Assembly (NCBI GenBank): GCA_003219925.1 | Contig: QHQU01000083.1 | Location: 1-14,730, forward strand | DNA length: 14,730 nt | Reading direction: 5' to 3' | Source of the DNA: Verrucomicrobiota bacterium | GTDB lineage: Bacteria > Verrucomicrobiota > Verrucomicrobiia > Chthoniobacterales > UBA10450 | Shown: piece after piece, positions 1 through 7,974 of the stretch | Layout: every line of letters starts with the position of its first letter | Position numbering within the stretch: the first letter of the stretch is position 1 | Translations under genes and position numbers: made by a program | Notes under the pieces: generated by a model | Told to the model about the DNA's origin: nothing | Databases searched by the model: none | The model's input: only the letters and a program-made list of their open reading frames with translations

Positions 1-1244
1 AGCGTTACAAAAGCTCCCCGGATAATCTGCCCCAGATCGCGAAAGAGCTGGGCGTTGCCAATATTCTCGAAGGCAGTGTGCAAAAGTCCCAGGACCAGGT
101 GCGGGTGAATGTGCAGTTAATCAATGCGGCGACTGATGCCCACTTATGGGCGGATAGTTTTGATCGTAAATTGATCGATATTTTCGCGGTCGAAAGCGAG
201 ATCGCGGCGAAGGTAGCCGATATACTTAAGGCGAAGCTGACCGGGGCGGAGCAACATGCGATTTCGATGCAGCCGACCCGGAATACGGAGGCCTACCAGC
301 TATATCTGAAGGGAAGATATTTTTGGAACAAACGCACCGGACCTGATCTTCAAAAAGCAATCGATTATTTCAAGCAGGCGATCGAGAAAGATCCGGGCTA
401 TGCGCTGGCTTATGTGGGTCTCGGTGATTCCTATATTCTTCTTTCGGGCTTTGGCGCGGCGCGGCCGCAGGATTCTTTTCCGCTGGCCGAGGCGGCAGCG
501 AAGAAAGCTCTGGAGATCGACGATAACGTGGCCGAAGCACACACCACGCTTGGTTTTAGTCTGTGTGTTCATCATTTGGATTTCGCGGGCTCGATCAGGG
601 AATTTGAGCGTGCGATCGCGTTAAATCCGAATTACGCAACGGCACACCATTGGTTTGGAGACGGACCTTTGCTGGCCGTTGGTCAGTTTGATCGCGCAAT
701 CGCGGAAGGAAAACGTGCGCTCGAGCTCGATCCATTGTCAGTTATTATTACTGCCGATCTTGGCGCCGACTTTCTGGTAGCGAGGCGCTATGATGAAGCG
801 ATCGAGCAGTTTCACAAAGCGATCGACCTGGATCCGCGATTCTATTACGCGCATTGGAATCTCGCCCAGGCGTTGGAAATGAAAGGCGATCTGCGCGCAG
901 CCCTGACGGAATACAAAAAAGCTGTCGAATTGGACGATGATCCCTTCGTTCTCGCTCTGCTTGGTCAAGCTTACGCAAAACTCGGGCAGCGGGATGAAGC
1001 ATTAAAGATTCTGGCGCAACTGCCGCAGATCGCAGCGCACCGCTATGTTCCATCTTATAGCTACGCCCTGCTGCACATGGCGTTGGGGGAAAAGGGTAAG
1101 GCTGTCGAATGGCTTGAACGCAGCTACCAGGAAGGCGCCGGGCTCGATGTTATCTTTCTCAAAGTCGATCCGATGCTGGACCCATTGCAAAAAGAGCCGC
1201 GATTTCAGGCGCTGGTGGCTAAAGTTTTCGCTGAGAAACAATGA
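1..1244 (+). CDS. TPR-repeat protein with TolB/FlgO-like domain (5' end outside the window)
   Basis: The reading frame is open from the left edge (first full codon at base 3), so the true start and N-terminal membrane region lie upstream; 413 residues are visible. The first ~75 residues match the second half of the TolB/FlgO-like domain of the two downstream paralogues (shared motifs LGVANILEGSVQK, QVRVNVQLINA and AHLWADSFDRKL). From about base 280 to 1150 there are repeated TPR helices with the usual A/G/Y spacing and ..LDP/LNP.. ends, for example the motif around AIDLDPRFYYAHWNLAQAL. The C-terminal piece WLERSYQEGAGL...DPMLDPLQKEPRFQAL is the typical end-of-array segment. It is probably a scaffold or signalling protein without an enzyme domain; partners are unknown. 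The stop overlaps the next start by ATGA at 1241-1244, implying translational coupling. GTG at 78 is internal to the domain and is not the start. Confidence 0.85.
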   Translation, partial: RYKSSPDNLPQIAKELGVANILEGSVQKSQDQVRVNVQLINAATDAHLWADSFDRKLIDIFAVESEIAAKVADILKAKLTGAEQHAISMQPTRNTEAYQLYLKGRYFWNKRTGPDLQKAIDYFKQAIEKDPGYALAYVGLGDSYILLSGFGAARPQDSFPLAEAAAKKALEIDDNVAEAHTTLGFSLCVHHLDFAGSIREFERAIALNPNYATAHHWFGDGPLLAVGQFDRAIAEGKRALELDPLSVIITADLGADFLVARRYDEAIEQFHKAIDLDPRFYYAHWNLAQALEMKGDLRAALTEYKKAVELDDDPFVLALLGQAYAKLGQRDEALKILAQLPQIAAHRYVPSYSYALLHMALGEKGKAVEWLERSYQEGAGLDVIFLKVDPMLDPLQKEPRFQALVAKVFAEKQ

Positions 1245-3013
1245 AGATCGCCAATTTCTTCGCTGAGCTGAAGCGGCGCAACGTCTACAGGGTTGCGGTT
1301 GCCTACGCCGTGGTGGCGTGGCTGTTGATTCAAGCGGCATCGATTTTATTTCCGACATTCGAAGCGCCGGGTTGGGTGATGAAGGTCTTTGTCGCGGTCG
1401 TCGCCGCGGGTTTTCCAATTGCGCTGATTCTGGCCTGGGCGTTTGAATTGACGCCGGAAGGCTTGAAGCGAACGGAGTTTGCGGGCGAACCGCCGACAAA
1501 GGCACCGCATAATCGCGTATGGATTTACGTTGTCACAATCGGGGGCGCGATTTCCATCGGCTTATTTTTTCTCGGGCGCTACACCGTGACCAGCAAGCAG
1601 AGCGGATCAGTTGAAGTACCGGCGAAGTCGATCGCGGTGCTGCCCCTGGTCAATACCAGCGGCGATCCGGGCAACGATTATTTCTCCGACGGCCTTTCGG
1701 AAGAATTGATTGCCGTTCTCGCTAAAATTCCCGGACTTAAGATCATCGGCCGAAGCTCGTCATTTCTGTTCAAGGGCAAATCTGACGACAGCCGGATGAT
1801 TGGCGAGAAGCTAGGGGTGACGAACCTGCTCGAAGGCAGCGTGCGCAAACAGGGCGACCGCGTGCGCATCGTCGCCGAATTAATCAATGCCGCGGATGGC
1901 CGCGCCCTCTGGTCCGAAACATACGACCGAGAGTTGAAGGATGTCTTTGCCGTCCAGAGCGAGATCGCCACCGCGGTGACCGAGCAGCTCAAGATCAAGC
2001 TTCTGGGCGCACCGGCAAAGTCCGATGCTGCACCCTCTAACAATAACCTGGCAGCGTACAACGCGTTGCAACAGGGAACGTTCTACTTCCGTCTCAGTAC
2101 CGAGGAGGGCACACGCAAAGCGACAGAGTTCTACGGCGAAGCTATCCGGCTCGATCCGCGCTACGCGCTCGCCTATGCGCAGCTATCCGCCGCATGGCGA
2201 CAACTCGCCGCCACCTGGCTGGCTGGCGCTGAAGCCAACGAAGCCTACGCCAAGGCGAGGAACGCAGCACAAACCGCCTTGTCGCTTGCGCCCGATCTCG
2301 CCGCTGCGCATGAAGCGCTCGGCTGGGTGTTGCTCACACCCGACCTCGATTTCGCCGCAGCCGAAGCCGAATTCCGCAAGGCCGAGAAACTGGCCCCGGC
2401 CGACGCCGGACCCAAATTCGCCCTGAGCTTTCTGTTCGCTGCGCAAGGTCGGCTGGCGGAGGCGGAGAACATAATGCGACAGACGCTGGCACTCGATCCG
2501 TTAGGCGTGATTCGCTATTTGAATCTCGCCCGCATCCTGATTGCCGGTGGCCGATACGACGAGGCCGAGGCTGCTTTGCGCAAAGCGATCGAGCTTCAAC
2601 CAGCCGCCGCTCGACTGCACGCCTATCTTACTACCCTCGACGTAATACGTGGGGACGCCGCGGCCGCGCTGCAAGATGCACAGCTGGAGCCGAAAGGATT
2701 CTGGCGGGATTACGCGCTGGCTCTGGCCTTGCAAATACAGAACGATCGCGGGGCGGCCGACGCTTCTTTGCAAAAGTTGATCGACGAAAATGCGGTGAGT
2801 GGCCCTTTCCAAATCGCCACCGTCTACGGTCTGCGCAAAGAACCCGACAAGATGTTTGAGTGGCTCGAACGCGCTTATACGGAACACGACCCCGGTTTGA
2901 CGCAATTGTTAGGCACGCCCTTCCTTCTGAATTACAGGGATGACCCGCGCTTTGCTGCGCTCTGCCAGAAATTGAAAGTGCAGGTGCCGCCGGCCGCAGC
3001 CCCGAAGCCATGA
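1241..3013 (+). CDS. Membrane-anchored TolB/FlgO-like and TPR protein
   Basis: 590 residues. The N-terminus has the conserved cap FFAELKRRNVYRVAVAYAVV followed by hydrophobic segments at about 19-37 and 45-68, the motif WAFELTPEGLKR at 66-77, and a third membrane segment at 92-112. Residues ~129-254 form a TolB/FlgO-like domain (SIAVLPLVNTSGDPGNDYFSDG, then LGVTNLLEGSVRKQGDRVRI; SETYDRELKDVF). Residues ~270-570 are TPR repeats closing with the end-of-group segment FEWLERAYTEHDPGL. This architecture is common in Verrucomicrobiota and some Proteobacteria; the family is usually read as a membrane-tethered protein-protein interaction module, and no catalytic motif is visible. It starts at the ATG of the ATGA overlap with the preceding gene and ends in another ATGA overlap with the next paralogue. 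Nothing in the sequence shows its ligand. Confidence 0.9.
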   Translation: MKIANFFAELKRRNVYRVAVAYAVVAWLLIQAASILFPTFEAPGWVMKVFVAVVAAGFPIALILAWAFELTPEGLKRTEFAGEPPTKAPHNRVWIYVVTIGGAISIGLFFLGRYTVTSKQSGSVEVPAKSIAVLPLVNTSGDPGNDYFSDGLSEELIAVLAKIPGLKIIGRSSSFLFKGKSDDSRMIGEKLGVTNLLEGSVRKQGDRVRIVAELINAADGRALWSETYDRELKDVFAVQSEIATAVTEQLKIKLLGAPAKSDAAPSNNNLAAYNALQQGTFYFRLSTEEGTRKATEFYGEAIRLDPRYALAYAQLSAAWRQLAATWLAGAEANEAYAKARNAAQTALSLAPDLAAAHEALGWVLLTPDLDFAAAEAEFRKAEKLAPADAGPKFALSFLFAAQGRLAEAENIMRQTLALDPLGVIRYLNLARILIAGGRYDEAEAALRKAIELQPAAARLHAYLTTLDVIRGDAAAALQDAQLEPKGFWRDYALALALQIQNDRGAADASLQKLIDENAVSGPFQIATVYGLRKEPDKMFEWLERAYTEHDPGLTQLLGTPFLLNYRDDPRFAALCQKLKVQVPPAAAPKP

Positions 3014-5031
3014 ACGGCAGGCCCTCGTTCTTCGCAGAGCTGAAGCGGCGCAACGTTTACAAAGTCGCGGTCGCGTATGCCATCGTCGGGTGGCTTTTGA
3101 TTCAAGTGGCAACCGCGACTTTTCCGGTCCTCGAAATTCCCAACTGGGCCATCAAGCTAGTAATTGCGCTCGTTCTCCTCGGTTTCCCGATCTCGCTGAT
3201 TTTGGCCTGGGCCTTTGAGCTAACGCCTGAAGGAATCAAACTGACGGAATCGGACGAGTTATCGAGCAAACCTTTCCGCAGCCGCGCGTGGATTTATGTT
3301 GTCATCATCTCTGGGGCGATCTCCGGAGGATTGTTTTTGGTCGGCCGTTATACTGCGCTCAATAAACAGAGCGGGTCGGCAGAGGTTTCAACAAAGTCGA
3401 TCGCGGTACTCCCATTCGAGAACCTGGGCGAAGAAAAAGCGAACGCCTATTTCGCCGACGGCATCCAGGATGAAATTCTGACACGGCTTTCCAAGATTGC
3501 GGACTTGAAAGTCATTTCGCGGACATCGACACAGAAATACAAAAGCGCGCCGGATAATTTGCGTGAAATAGCTCACCAGCTCGGCGTTTCTAATATTCTT
3601 GAAGGTAGCGTGCAGAAGGCGTCCGACCAAGTACGAGTGTCGGTGCAGCTCATCGACGTGCGCAACGATTCGCATCTCTGGGCTGAGACCTATGATCGCA
3701 AGCTGACAGACATTTTTGGCGTCGAAAGTGACGTCGCGAAATCAATTGCACAGGCGTTGCAGGCAAAGTTAAGCGGTCACGAGGAGCAGGCGTTCGGCGC
3801 GAAACCGACCACCAATCCCGAAGCCTACGATGCTTATTTGCGGGGTTTGGCGGCCGAAGGTGAGAGCATTCGATCCGTTTATCCTATTCAGAAAGCGATT
3901 AGTTTCTATAAACGAGCGGTCCACCTAGATCCGGATTTCGCATTGGCGTGGAGCAAACTTTCGGGCGCGCATTCGAGTTTGTATCCATCCTTTGGCGATT
4001 CGACGGAAGCGGCCAAACGCGCCCTCGAGACCGCACAGAAGCTGCAACCGGACTCATCTGAAACATTGCTGGCATTAGCGCAGTACCAGTATTCTGAGCT
4101 ACACGACTACGACGCGGCCAGGACAAATTTTTTGCACGTCAGCAAAATGTTGCCCGGCAACAGCGAAATCCCGGCAGCCCTTGCCCAAATCGCGCGGCAC
4201 CAGGGAAACTGGGAGGAGGCGGTCGCCTATTACGAGCAGGCTCTTGTGCTCGACCCGCGAAATGTAGAATTGCTGACAGAAACTGCGGATAATTACGACG
4301 ATCTCCGACGGTTCGATAATGCCTTAAAGCTATATGATCGTGCGCTGGAAATTCGGCCCAATGACATAGATCTGCTAGCGTCGAAAGCGGGGATTTACCA
4401 GGCGCAAGGGAATCTCACGCAGGCCGCAAGGTGCCTCGAAGGGGTAAACGCACTTACTCCGTCCTACGAAGCAGTGCCCCAGAAAGTAGATCAACTGATT
4501 TTCGAGCGGAATTACCCCGGAGCTGTTCAGTTGCTCGAGACACGCTTCGCTCAGTTCCAGTTCGGCTCTGAGCTGGAAGTAGGCGCCTTCCAAGAGTTTT
4601 TGGCTTCTTCTCGACTGCTGGCCGGTGATACTGCCGGAGCAAAAGCGAGTGCCGAACAAGCGCGCAATATTCTCGAAGTGCTTTGCCAAAATCAACCTGA
4701 CAACGATTTCCCTGCGATACATCTGGCCAGGACGTATGCCATCCTCGGCGACAAGGAATCTGCCTATAAAGAAGCGGAGCGCGTGAGCGCACTAGTGCAA
4801 AACGACGCGATCGGACGGCCCGGCGCTGAAGAAAACCTGGCCTTGATCGACGCTAGCTTTGGGAACAACGCTCGCGCTATTTCAATCCTCGCGCATCTCC
4901 TGCAAATCCCGTATCAGAGTTCCCTCTATGCCACGCCACTCACGCCCGCGCTCTTAAGGCTCGATCCAACGTGGGACGCCTTGCGCAGCGATCCGGCGTT
5001 TCAAAAGCTTTGCCAGAACGCAGTGCATTAA
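3010..5031 (+). CDS. Membrane-anchored TolB/FlgO-like and long TPR protein
   Basis: 673 residues, a paralogue of the upstream gene. The N-terminal cap SFFAELKRRNVYKVAVAYAI is followed by membrane segments at about 20-38, 47-69 and 94-113, and by the motif WAFELTPEGIKLTE. The TolB/FlgO-like domain at ~129-254 (SIAVLPFENLGEEKANAYFADG, LGVSNILEGSVQKASDQVRV, WAETYDRKLTDIFGVESDVA) is closer to the first partial gene than to the middle one. Residues ~268-660 are TPR-type helical repeats, longer than in the middle copy. The ATG overlaps the previous stop (ATGA, 3010-3013) and no good Shine-Dalgarno sequence precedes it, which supports coupled translation. No terminator is obvious after the TAA at 5029-5031. 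Role inferred: scaffold or sensor partner at the inner membrane; no enzyme signature is seen. Confidence 0.9.
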   Translation: MNGRPSFFAELKRRNVYKVAVAYAIVGWLLIQVATATFPVLEIPNWAIKLVIALVLLGFPISLILAWAFELTPEGIKLTESDELSSKPFRSRAWIYVVIISGAISGGLFLVGRYTALNKQSGSAEVSTKSIAVLPFENLGEEKANAYFADGIQDEILTRLSKIADLKVISRTSTQKYKSAPDNLREIAHQLGVSNILEGSVQKASDQVRVSVQLIDVRNDSHLWAETYDRKLTDIFGVESDVAKSIAQALQAKLSGHEEQAFGAKPTTNPEAYDAYLRGLAAEGESIRSVYPIQKAISFYKRAVHLDPDFALAWSKLSGAHSSLYPSFGDSTEAAKRALETAQKLQPDSSETLLALAQYQYSELHDYDAARTNFLHVSKMLPGNSEIPAALAQIARHQGNWEEAVAYYEQALVLDPRNVELLTETADNYDDLRRFDNALKLYDRALEIRPNDIDLLASKAGIYQAQGNLTQAARCLEGVNALTPSYEAVPQKVDQLIFERNYPGAVQLLETRFAQFQFGSELEVGAFQEFLASSRLLAGDTAGAKASAEQARNILEVLCQNQPDNDFPAIHLARTYAILGDKESAYKEAERVSALVQNDAIGRPGAEENLALIDASFGNNARAISILAHLLQIPYQSSLYATPLTPALLRLDPTWDALRSDPAFQKLCQNAVH

Positions 5032-5058
5032 TTGATTGTCGATTGCCCCTTCTTTCTT

Positions 5059-5086
5059 GTCATCCTGAGCGAAGTCGAAGGATCTC
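5059..5086. repeat. Dispersed repeat copy (CCTGAGCGAAGTCGAAGG type)
   Basis: The segment contains CCTGAGCGAAGTCGAAGG flanked by ATCCT (5062-5066) and AGGAT (5079-5083), which are reverse complements at the ends of the core. I recognise this as a short intergenic repeat met many times in genomes of soil bacteria such as Verrucomicrobiota and Acidobacteriota. Only one copy is in the window, so repeat status rests on recall and not on counting. It follows the last TPR gene by 27 bases. Confidence 0.55.
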
Positions 5087-5179
5087 TAACTATTTCCTCG
5101 TCTTCGTATTCCTAATCGCCTCCCTGTCGTCGATACTGGATACTCGATTTCCCGATAAGCGATAACCTGAACCTAGCTT

Positions 5180-5212
5180 CGATGTTCGATGTTGGGTGTT
5201 GGATGTTGATGT
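5180..5212. repeat. Heptamer tandem repeat (CGATGTT / GGATGTT)
   Basis: Four consecutive 7-base units are visible: CGATGTT (5180-5186), CGATGTT (5187-5193), GGGTGTT (5194-5200) and GGATGTT (5201-5207), with a partial GATGT unit after them. The units differ at one or two positions, so the array is degenerate. It lies in the non-coding spacer between the TPR cluster and the small gene at 5331. The number of units may vary between strains. Confidence 0.75.
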
Positions 5213-5243
5213 CCGTTTTTGGCGTTTTTGCCCAGTGGTAGCG

Positions 5244-5261
5244 GTCGCTGTCCTCAGCGGC
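5244..5261. other. Small GC-rich hairpin in the spacer
   Basis: GTCGCTG (5244-5250), loop TCCT and CAGCGGC (5255-5261) can form a 7-bp stem with one G-T wobble. There is no T-run directly after it on the + strand, so it does not look like a standard terminator. It may be part of another short dispersed element beginning near GTGGTAGCGG. Apart from this hairpin and the two repeats just upstream, the 299-base spacer 5032-5330 shows no gene that I can support. Confidence 0.4.
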
Positions 5262-5330
5262 GAGGCCCGGGAGATTTCACGGACTTGACCCTCGATTCAA
5301 AGGGAATCAGCGAAGGAAACGATTAAACCG

Positions 5331-5567
5331 GTGGACGAACGTGTCGAACAATGGCTCAGTCCCTCAATACCGATGAAGCGAGAATTAAAACCAGAAGAAC
5401 ACGAAGAGATCGTAAAAGCCATAGCCGCGGGCGACAGGGTGAAAGCGACGAGTCTTTACCTTTCGGCCACAGAAGGCGATCTGACGACGGCCCAGAATTT
5501 CATCAAGACCCTCATTCTTGAAAAGCAAGCAGCCCAATCGCAGCAGCTGGCAAAAGAGGGTGGCTGA
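5331..5567 (+). CDS. Small protein with ribosomal L7/L12 C-terminal-like motif
   Basis: 78 residues starting with GTG at 5331; a purine-rich AAGGAA at 5313-5318 lies about 12 bases upstream, a slightly long spacing. An alternative ATG at 5373 (residue 15) has no Shine-Dalgarno and would still keep the motif. Residues ~22-60 read EEHEEIVKAIAAGDRVKATS then LYLSATEGDLTTAQNFIK, which follows the pattern of the bL12 C-terminal helix-turn-helix (E-I-x-x-I-x-x-G-x-K/R-x-x-A-x-x-L/Y-x-x-A-T-x-x-x-L-x-x-A-x-x-x-I/V). Small stand-alone proteins with this motif occur in many bacteria, with unknown function. The tail ~60-78 is Q/A/K-rich. It is not L7/L12 itself because the N-terminal dimer domain and hinge are missing. 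It converges on the metallopeptidase gene 38 bases away. Confidence 0.65.
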   Translation: MDERVEQWLSPSIPMKRELKPEEHEEIVKAIAAGDRVKATSLYLSATEGDLTTAQNFIKTLILEKQAAQSQQLAKEGG

Positions 5568-5605
5568 GGCAATCGAATTTTAACATATCGCCCGCCGGAA
5601 GCTCA

Positions 5606-6463
5606 TTACTCAGCTTGGGGGAAGGTTTGCTCGTATTTCTGGCGCGCCGAACCGACGCGCTCCATCAATTGCAGATGGGAAATGTGCATGCCGAGGACGA
5701 GCGCGCCGATAAGACCGAAATACATCGCCGCCATCACCCAGCGCTGCGGCCACGCGACTTCATAATAACGTTGCTCTTCTTCGGTGCGTGTGCGGAAAAG
5801 CGAGAAGATTCGCGGGAGCGAGGCAAACAGTAGGATCCAAATAATGAAGTTCGGATGTGTCCAGGCCAGCCAGCCAAGAGCCGCGAATCCCGGCAACCAA
5901 AGCCAGGGCGAGAGCGCGGTCACGATGCGGCCTCCATCAAGCATGCCAACCGGCGTGAGATTGAAGAGATTGAGAAAGTAGGCCGTCCAGGCGAGCGCGA
6001 TAAAAAGGGGATAATCAAGGGCGAGACCGAGCGCGTGACACGCGGCCGCGGCCAGCGAACCGAGGATCGGCCCGCCAATTCCGACGCACGCTTCCATCCA
6101 GGCGTTGCGCGGTGCCTCCTTAAGGGCGATGAACGCGCCCATAAAGGGAATGAACATCGGCGCGCTCACGGCCAGACCGAATTTCTTCGCGGCGAGCAAA
6201 TGTCCGCACTCGTGCAGGAGCAAAAGCAGGACAAACCCGGCCGCCCATTTCCAACCCCAGATGCTGGCGTAAACTCCGACCATTAGAACCATTGAACCGC
6301 CGGTTTTGAGCAGAATCGGCAGGATAAACTTGATCTTGCCGATGAATTTCAAGATGACGACGCCGATAACGCCGATTGGGCCGAGCGCTTTTTTTATCTT
6401 GCTTGCGGTAGATTCGCTTGGCGGCGGAGCGCGCGTCTCAGTTGGATTGGAAATCAATGTCAT
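5606..6463 (-). CDS. M50 family (site-2 protease-like) membrane metallopeptidase
   Basis: 285 residues from the ATG at 6463. Zinc motif HECGH at residues 84-88 sits in a hydrophobic helix (75-90), and the second family motif NLTPVGMLDGG at ~168-178 supplies the third zinc-ligand aspartate (D176). Hydrophobic segments occur at about 29-52, 57-90, 100-112, 126-148, 152-170, 188-201, 205-219 and 243-262, as expected for an intramembrane zinc protease with extra helices. The N-terminus (1-25) is polar and cytoplasmic. The family cleaves membrane-bound substrates, but no PDZ domain or obvious target (sigma or anti-sigma gene) is adjacent. The frame stays open upstream to 6658 but that part lies inside the nnr gene, so the short start is chosen. 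It is the last gene of the minus-strand series, 20 bases after nnr. Confidence 0.9.
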   Translation of the reverse strand: MTLISNPTETRAPPPSESTASKIKKALGPIGVIGVVILKFIGKIKFILPILLKTGGSMVLMVGVYASIWGWKWAAGFVLLLLLHECGHLLAAKKFGLAVSAPMFIPFMGAFIALKEAPRNAWMEACVGIGGPILGSLAAAACHALGLALDYPLFIALAWTAYFLNLFNLTPVGMLDGGRIVTALSPWLWLPGFAALGWLAWTHPNFIIWILLFASLPRIFSLFRTRTEEEQRYYEVAWPQRWVMAAMYFGLIGALVLGMHISHLQLMERVGSARQKYEQTFPQAE

Positions 6464-6483
6464 ACCGGCAATATTGGGAGTCG

Positions 6484-7974
6484 CTACTGCAACTCGCCCA
6501 AGGCGCGTCCAAGATTTGTTAGCACATCGCGAGGCAAGAGCGACTGCTGGCTTTCGCCGTGGTTGAATATTGAAATCTCGGCGGCACGGCCACAGGCCCA
6601 CGCGCCGACGCGGGCAGTGTCGAAAGGCGAAAGATTTTGAGCGAGTAAGGCAGAGCAAACCCCGGTGAGAACATCGCCCATGCCGCCGGTGGCCATTCCT
6701 GGATTTCCAGTGGTGTTGTAACTGATAAACTTTCCCTTCTCCGCAACGATGGTGCGGCTTCCTTTCAATAAAAGCGTTATCGGAAACTCGCCGGTAAATT
6801 TTTCGGCGAGTTCGGTGCGCGAAATTTTTTGATTACCGGCGAGGCGTTTCATTTCACCCGGATGGGGGGTAAGCAAACGCGGACCGCGGCAATGCTTAAG
6901 AATACTAACGTTAGTCGAGACGATGTTGAGGGCATCAGCATCAACCACCATCGGATTTTCCGCGCGCTGAATTAATTCGATAATTTCAGGTGCATTGTCT
7001 CTGCCGAGCCCGGGTCCAATTCCCCAGACATCGATCTTTTCCTCGATCAAATCGCGATACGATTTCACCGGTTTGACCATCGATTCGAAAGGGGCCGCGG
7101 CGGCGACGATGTCGTAAATATTTTGCGGAACGAAGACTTCGACCAGGCCGGCGCCACCGCGCAACGCGCCCCACGCGCACATGGTAGCTGCACCCACGAA
7201 ACCGCGCGAGCCCGCGACAATTCCGACTCGGCCGAACTGATTTTTGTGGGCATCGAATGGCCGGCGCGGCAGTAATCCTTGCAGCGACGCGGCGCAGCCA
7301 ACGGTTTCATCAGCCGCCTCGAGCGGTAGATCGGACAGCGGCACGACTTCGAGGCGGCCAACAACATTCGTGGCATTGTCTGTAATGAGGCCGCGCTTTG
7401 TCGCCGCAATCGTGACGGTGAAATCAGCAACGACGCAATTGCGATCGGTTTCCCCGGAATCACCATCCAAGCCGGTTGGCTGATCAACCGCGAAGACGTA
7501 TGCCCCGCGTTCCTGGCGCAGCCGATTAATCTCACGGCACGCCGCCAGGATGGGATCGCGCAAAGGGGGCTTCGATCCGAGGCCGAGCAGGCCGTCGAGA
7601 ATGATTGTGTGTGCACGGCTTGGATTTGCATCCGAAACGGCTGCCACTACAGCTGCCGCAAGCGGGGGAGTATCGCGGAACTCGGTGATTTTTTTGCGTA
7701 ACAGGTCGCTACATTGCGATTCCGGGAAGGATAGGTGAACATCGGTATGCCACCCGGCCCGTTTCAATTGCGCGGCGGCAACCAGAGCGTCGCCGCCGTT
7801 ATTTCCTTTGCCGGAAAAGACAAGGCAGTCCCCGGGACGCGGAAAGAATTGCTGCACTGCCTGCGCGATCCCAGCCCCCGCCTCATTCATCAGGGCCTCG
7901 GCGGAGACGCCATGTGCAAACGCGGCATTTTCTGCATCACGCATTTGCGCCGAGGTAACGACCGGCGAGTTCAC
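6484..7974 (-). CDS. nnr: Bifunctional NAD(P)HX epimerase / ADP-dependent NAD(P)HX dehydratase
   Basis: 496 residues starting with GTG at 7974. The N-terminal YjeF-N domain (~1-225) carries GKGNNGGD at 55-62, a conserved D at 127 and AVDQPTGLDGDSG at 162-174; this half epimerises R- and S-NAD(P)HX. The C-terminal ribokinase-like domain (~235-496) shows HKNQFGRVGIVAGS at 243-256, LRGGAGLVEV at 271-280, TPHPGE at 369-374 and GNPGMATGGMGD at 423-434, with the catalytic-base D434; this half dehydrates S-NAD(P)HX using ADP (ATP in some organisms). Together they repair hydrated nicotinamide cofactors in the cytoplasm. The usual GGTGD is GGMGD here and AVDIPSG is AVDQPTG; both are conservative for the fold. 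The GTG overlaps the amidase stop (GTGA), so translation is probably coupled. Length is normal for the fused enzyme. Confidence 0.96.
   Translation of the reverse strand: MNSPVVTSAQMRDAENAAFAHGVSAEALMNEAGAGIAQAVQQFFPRPGDCLVFSGKGNNGGDALVAAAQLKRAGWHTDVHLSFPESQCSDLLRKKITEFRDTPPLAAAVVAAVSDANPSRAHTIILDGLLGLGSKPPLRDPILAACREINRLRQERGAYVFAVDQPTGLDGDSGETDRNCVVADFTVTIAATKRGLITDNATNVVGRLEVVPLSDLPLEAADETVGCAASLQGLLPRRPFDAHKNQFGRVGIVAGSRGFVGAATMCAWGALRGGAGLVEVFVPQNIYDIVAAAAPFESMVKPVKSYRDLIEEKIDVWGIGPGLGRDNAPEIIELIQRAENPMVVDADALNIVSTNVSILKHCRGPRLLTPHPGEMKRLAGNQKISRTELAEKFTGEFPITLLLKGSRTIVAEKGKFISYNTTGNPGMATGGMGDVLTGVCSALLAQNLSPFDTARVGAWACGRAAEISIFNHGESQQSLLPRDVLTNLGRALGELQ

Noticed and set aside
1002..1505. 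Antisense frame over the first two TPR genes
   Set aside because: A shadow of the coding strand, rich in Arg, Ser and Pro, with no domain; the same holds for the other antisense frames in the cluster, such as 2631-3053.
4971..5165. Short + strand frame at the end of the last TPR gene
   Set aside because: It overlaps the end of the TPR gene and then runs through the CCTGAGCGAAG repeat; the hydrophobic tail appears accidental.
6464..6658. N-terminal extension of the M50 peptidase frame by 65 residues
   Set aside because: It lies within the 3' part of nnr in another frame, is Arg/Cys-rich and unlike the family; the ATG at 6463 gives a normal start.
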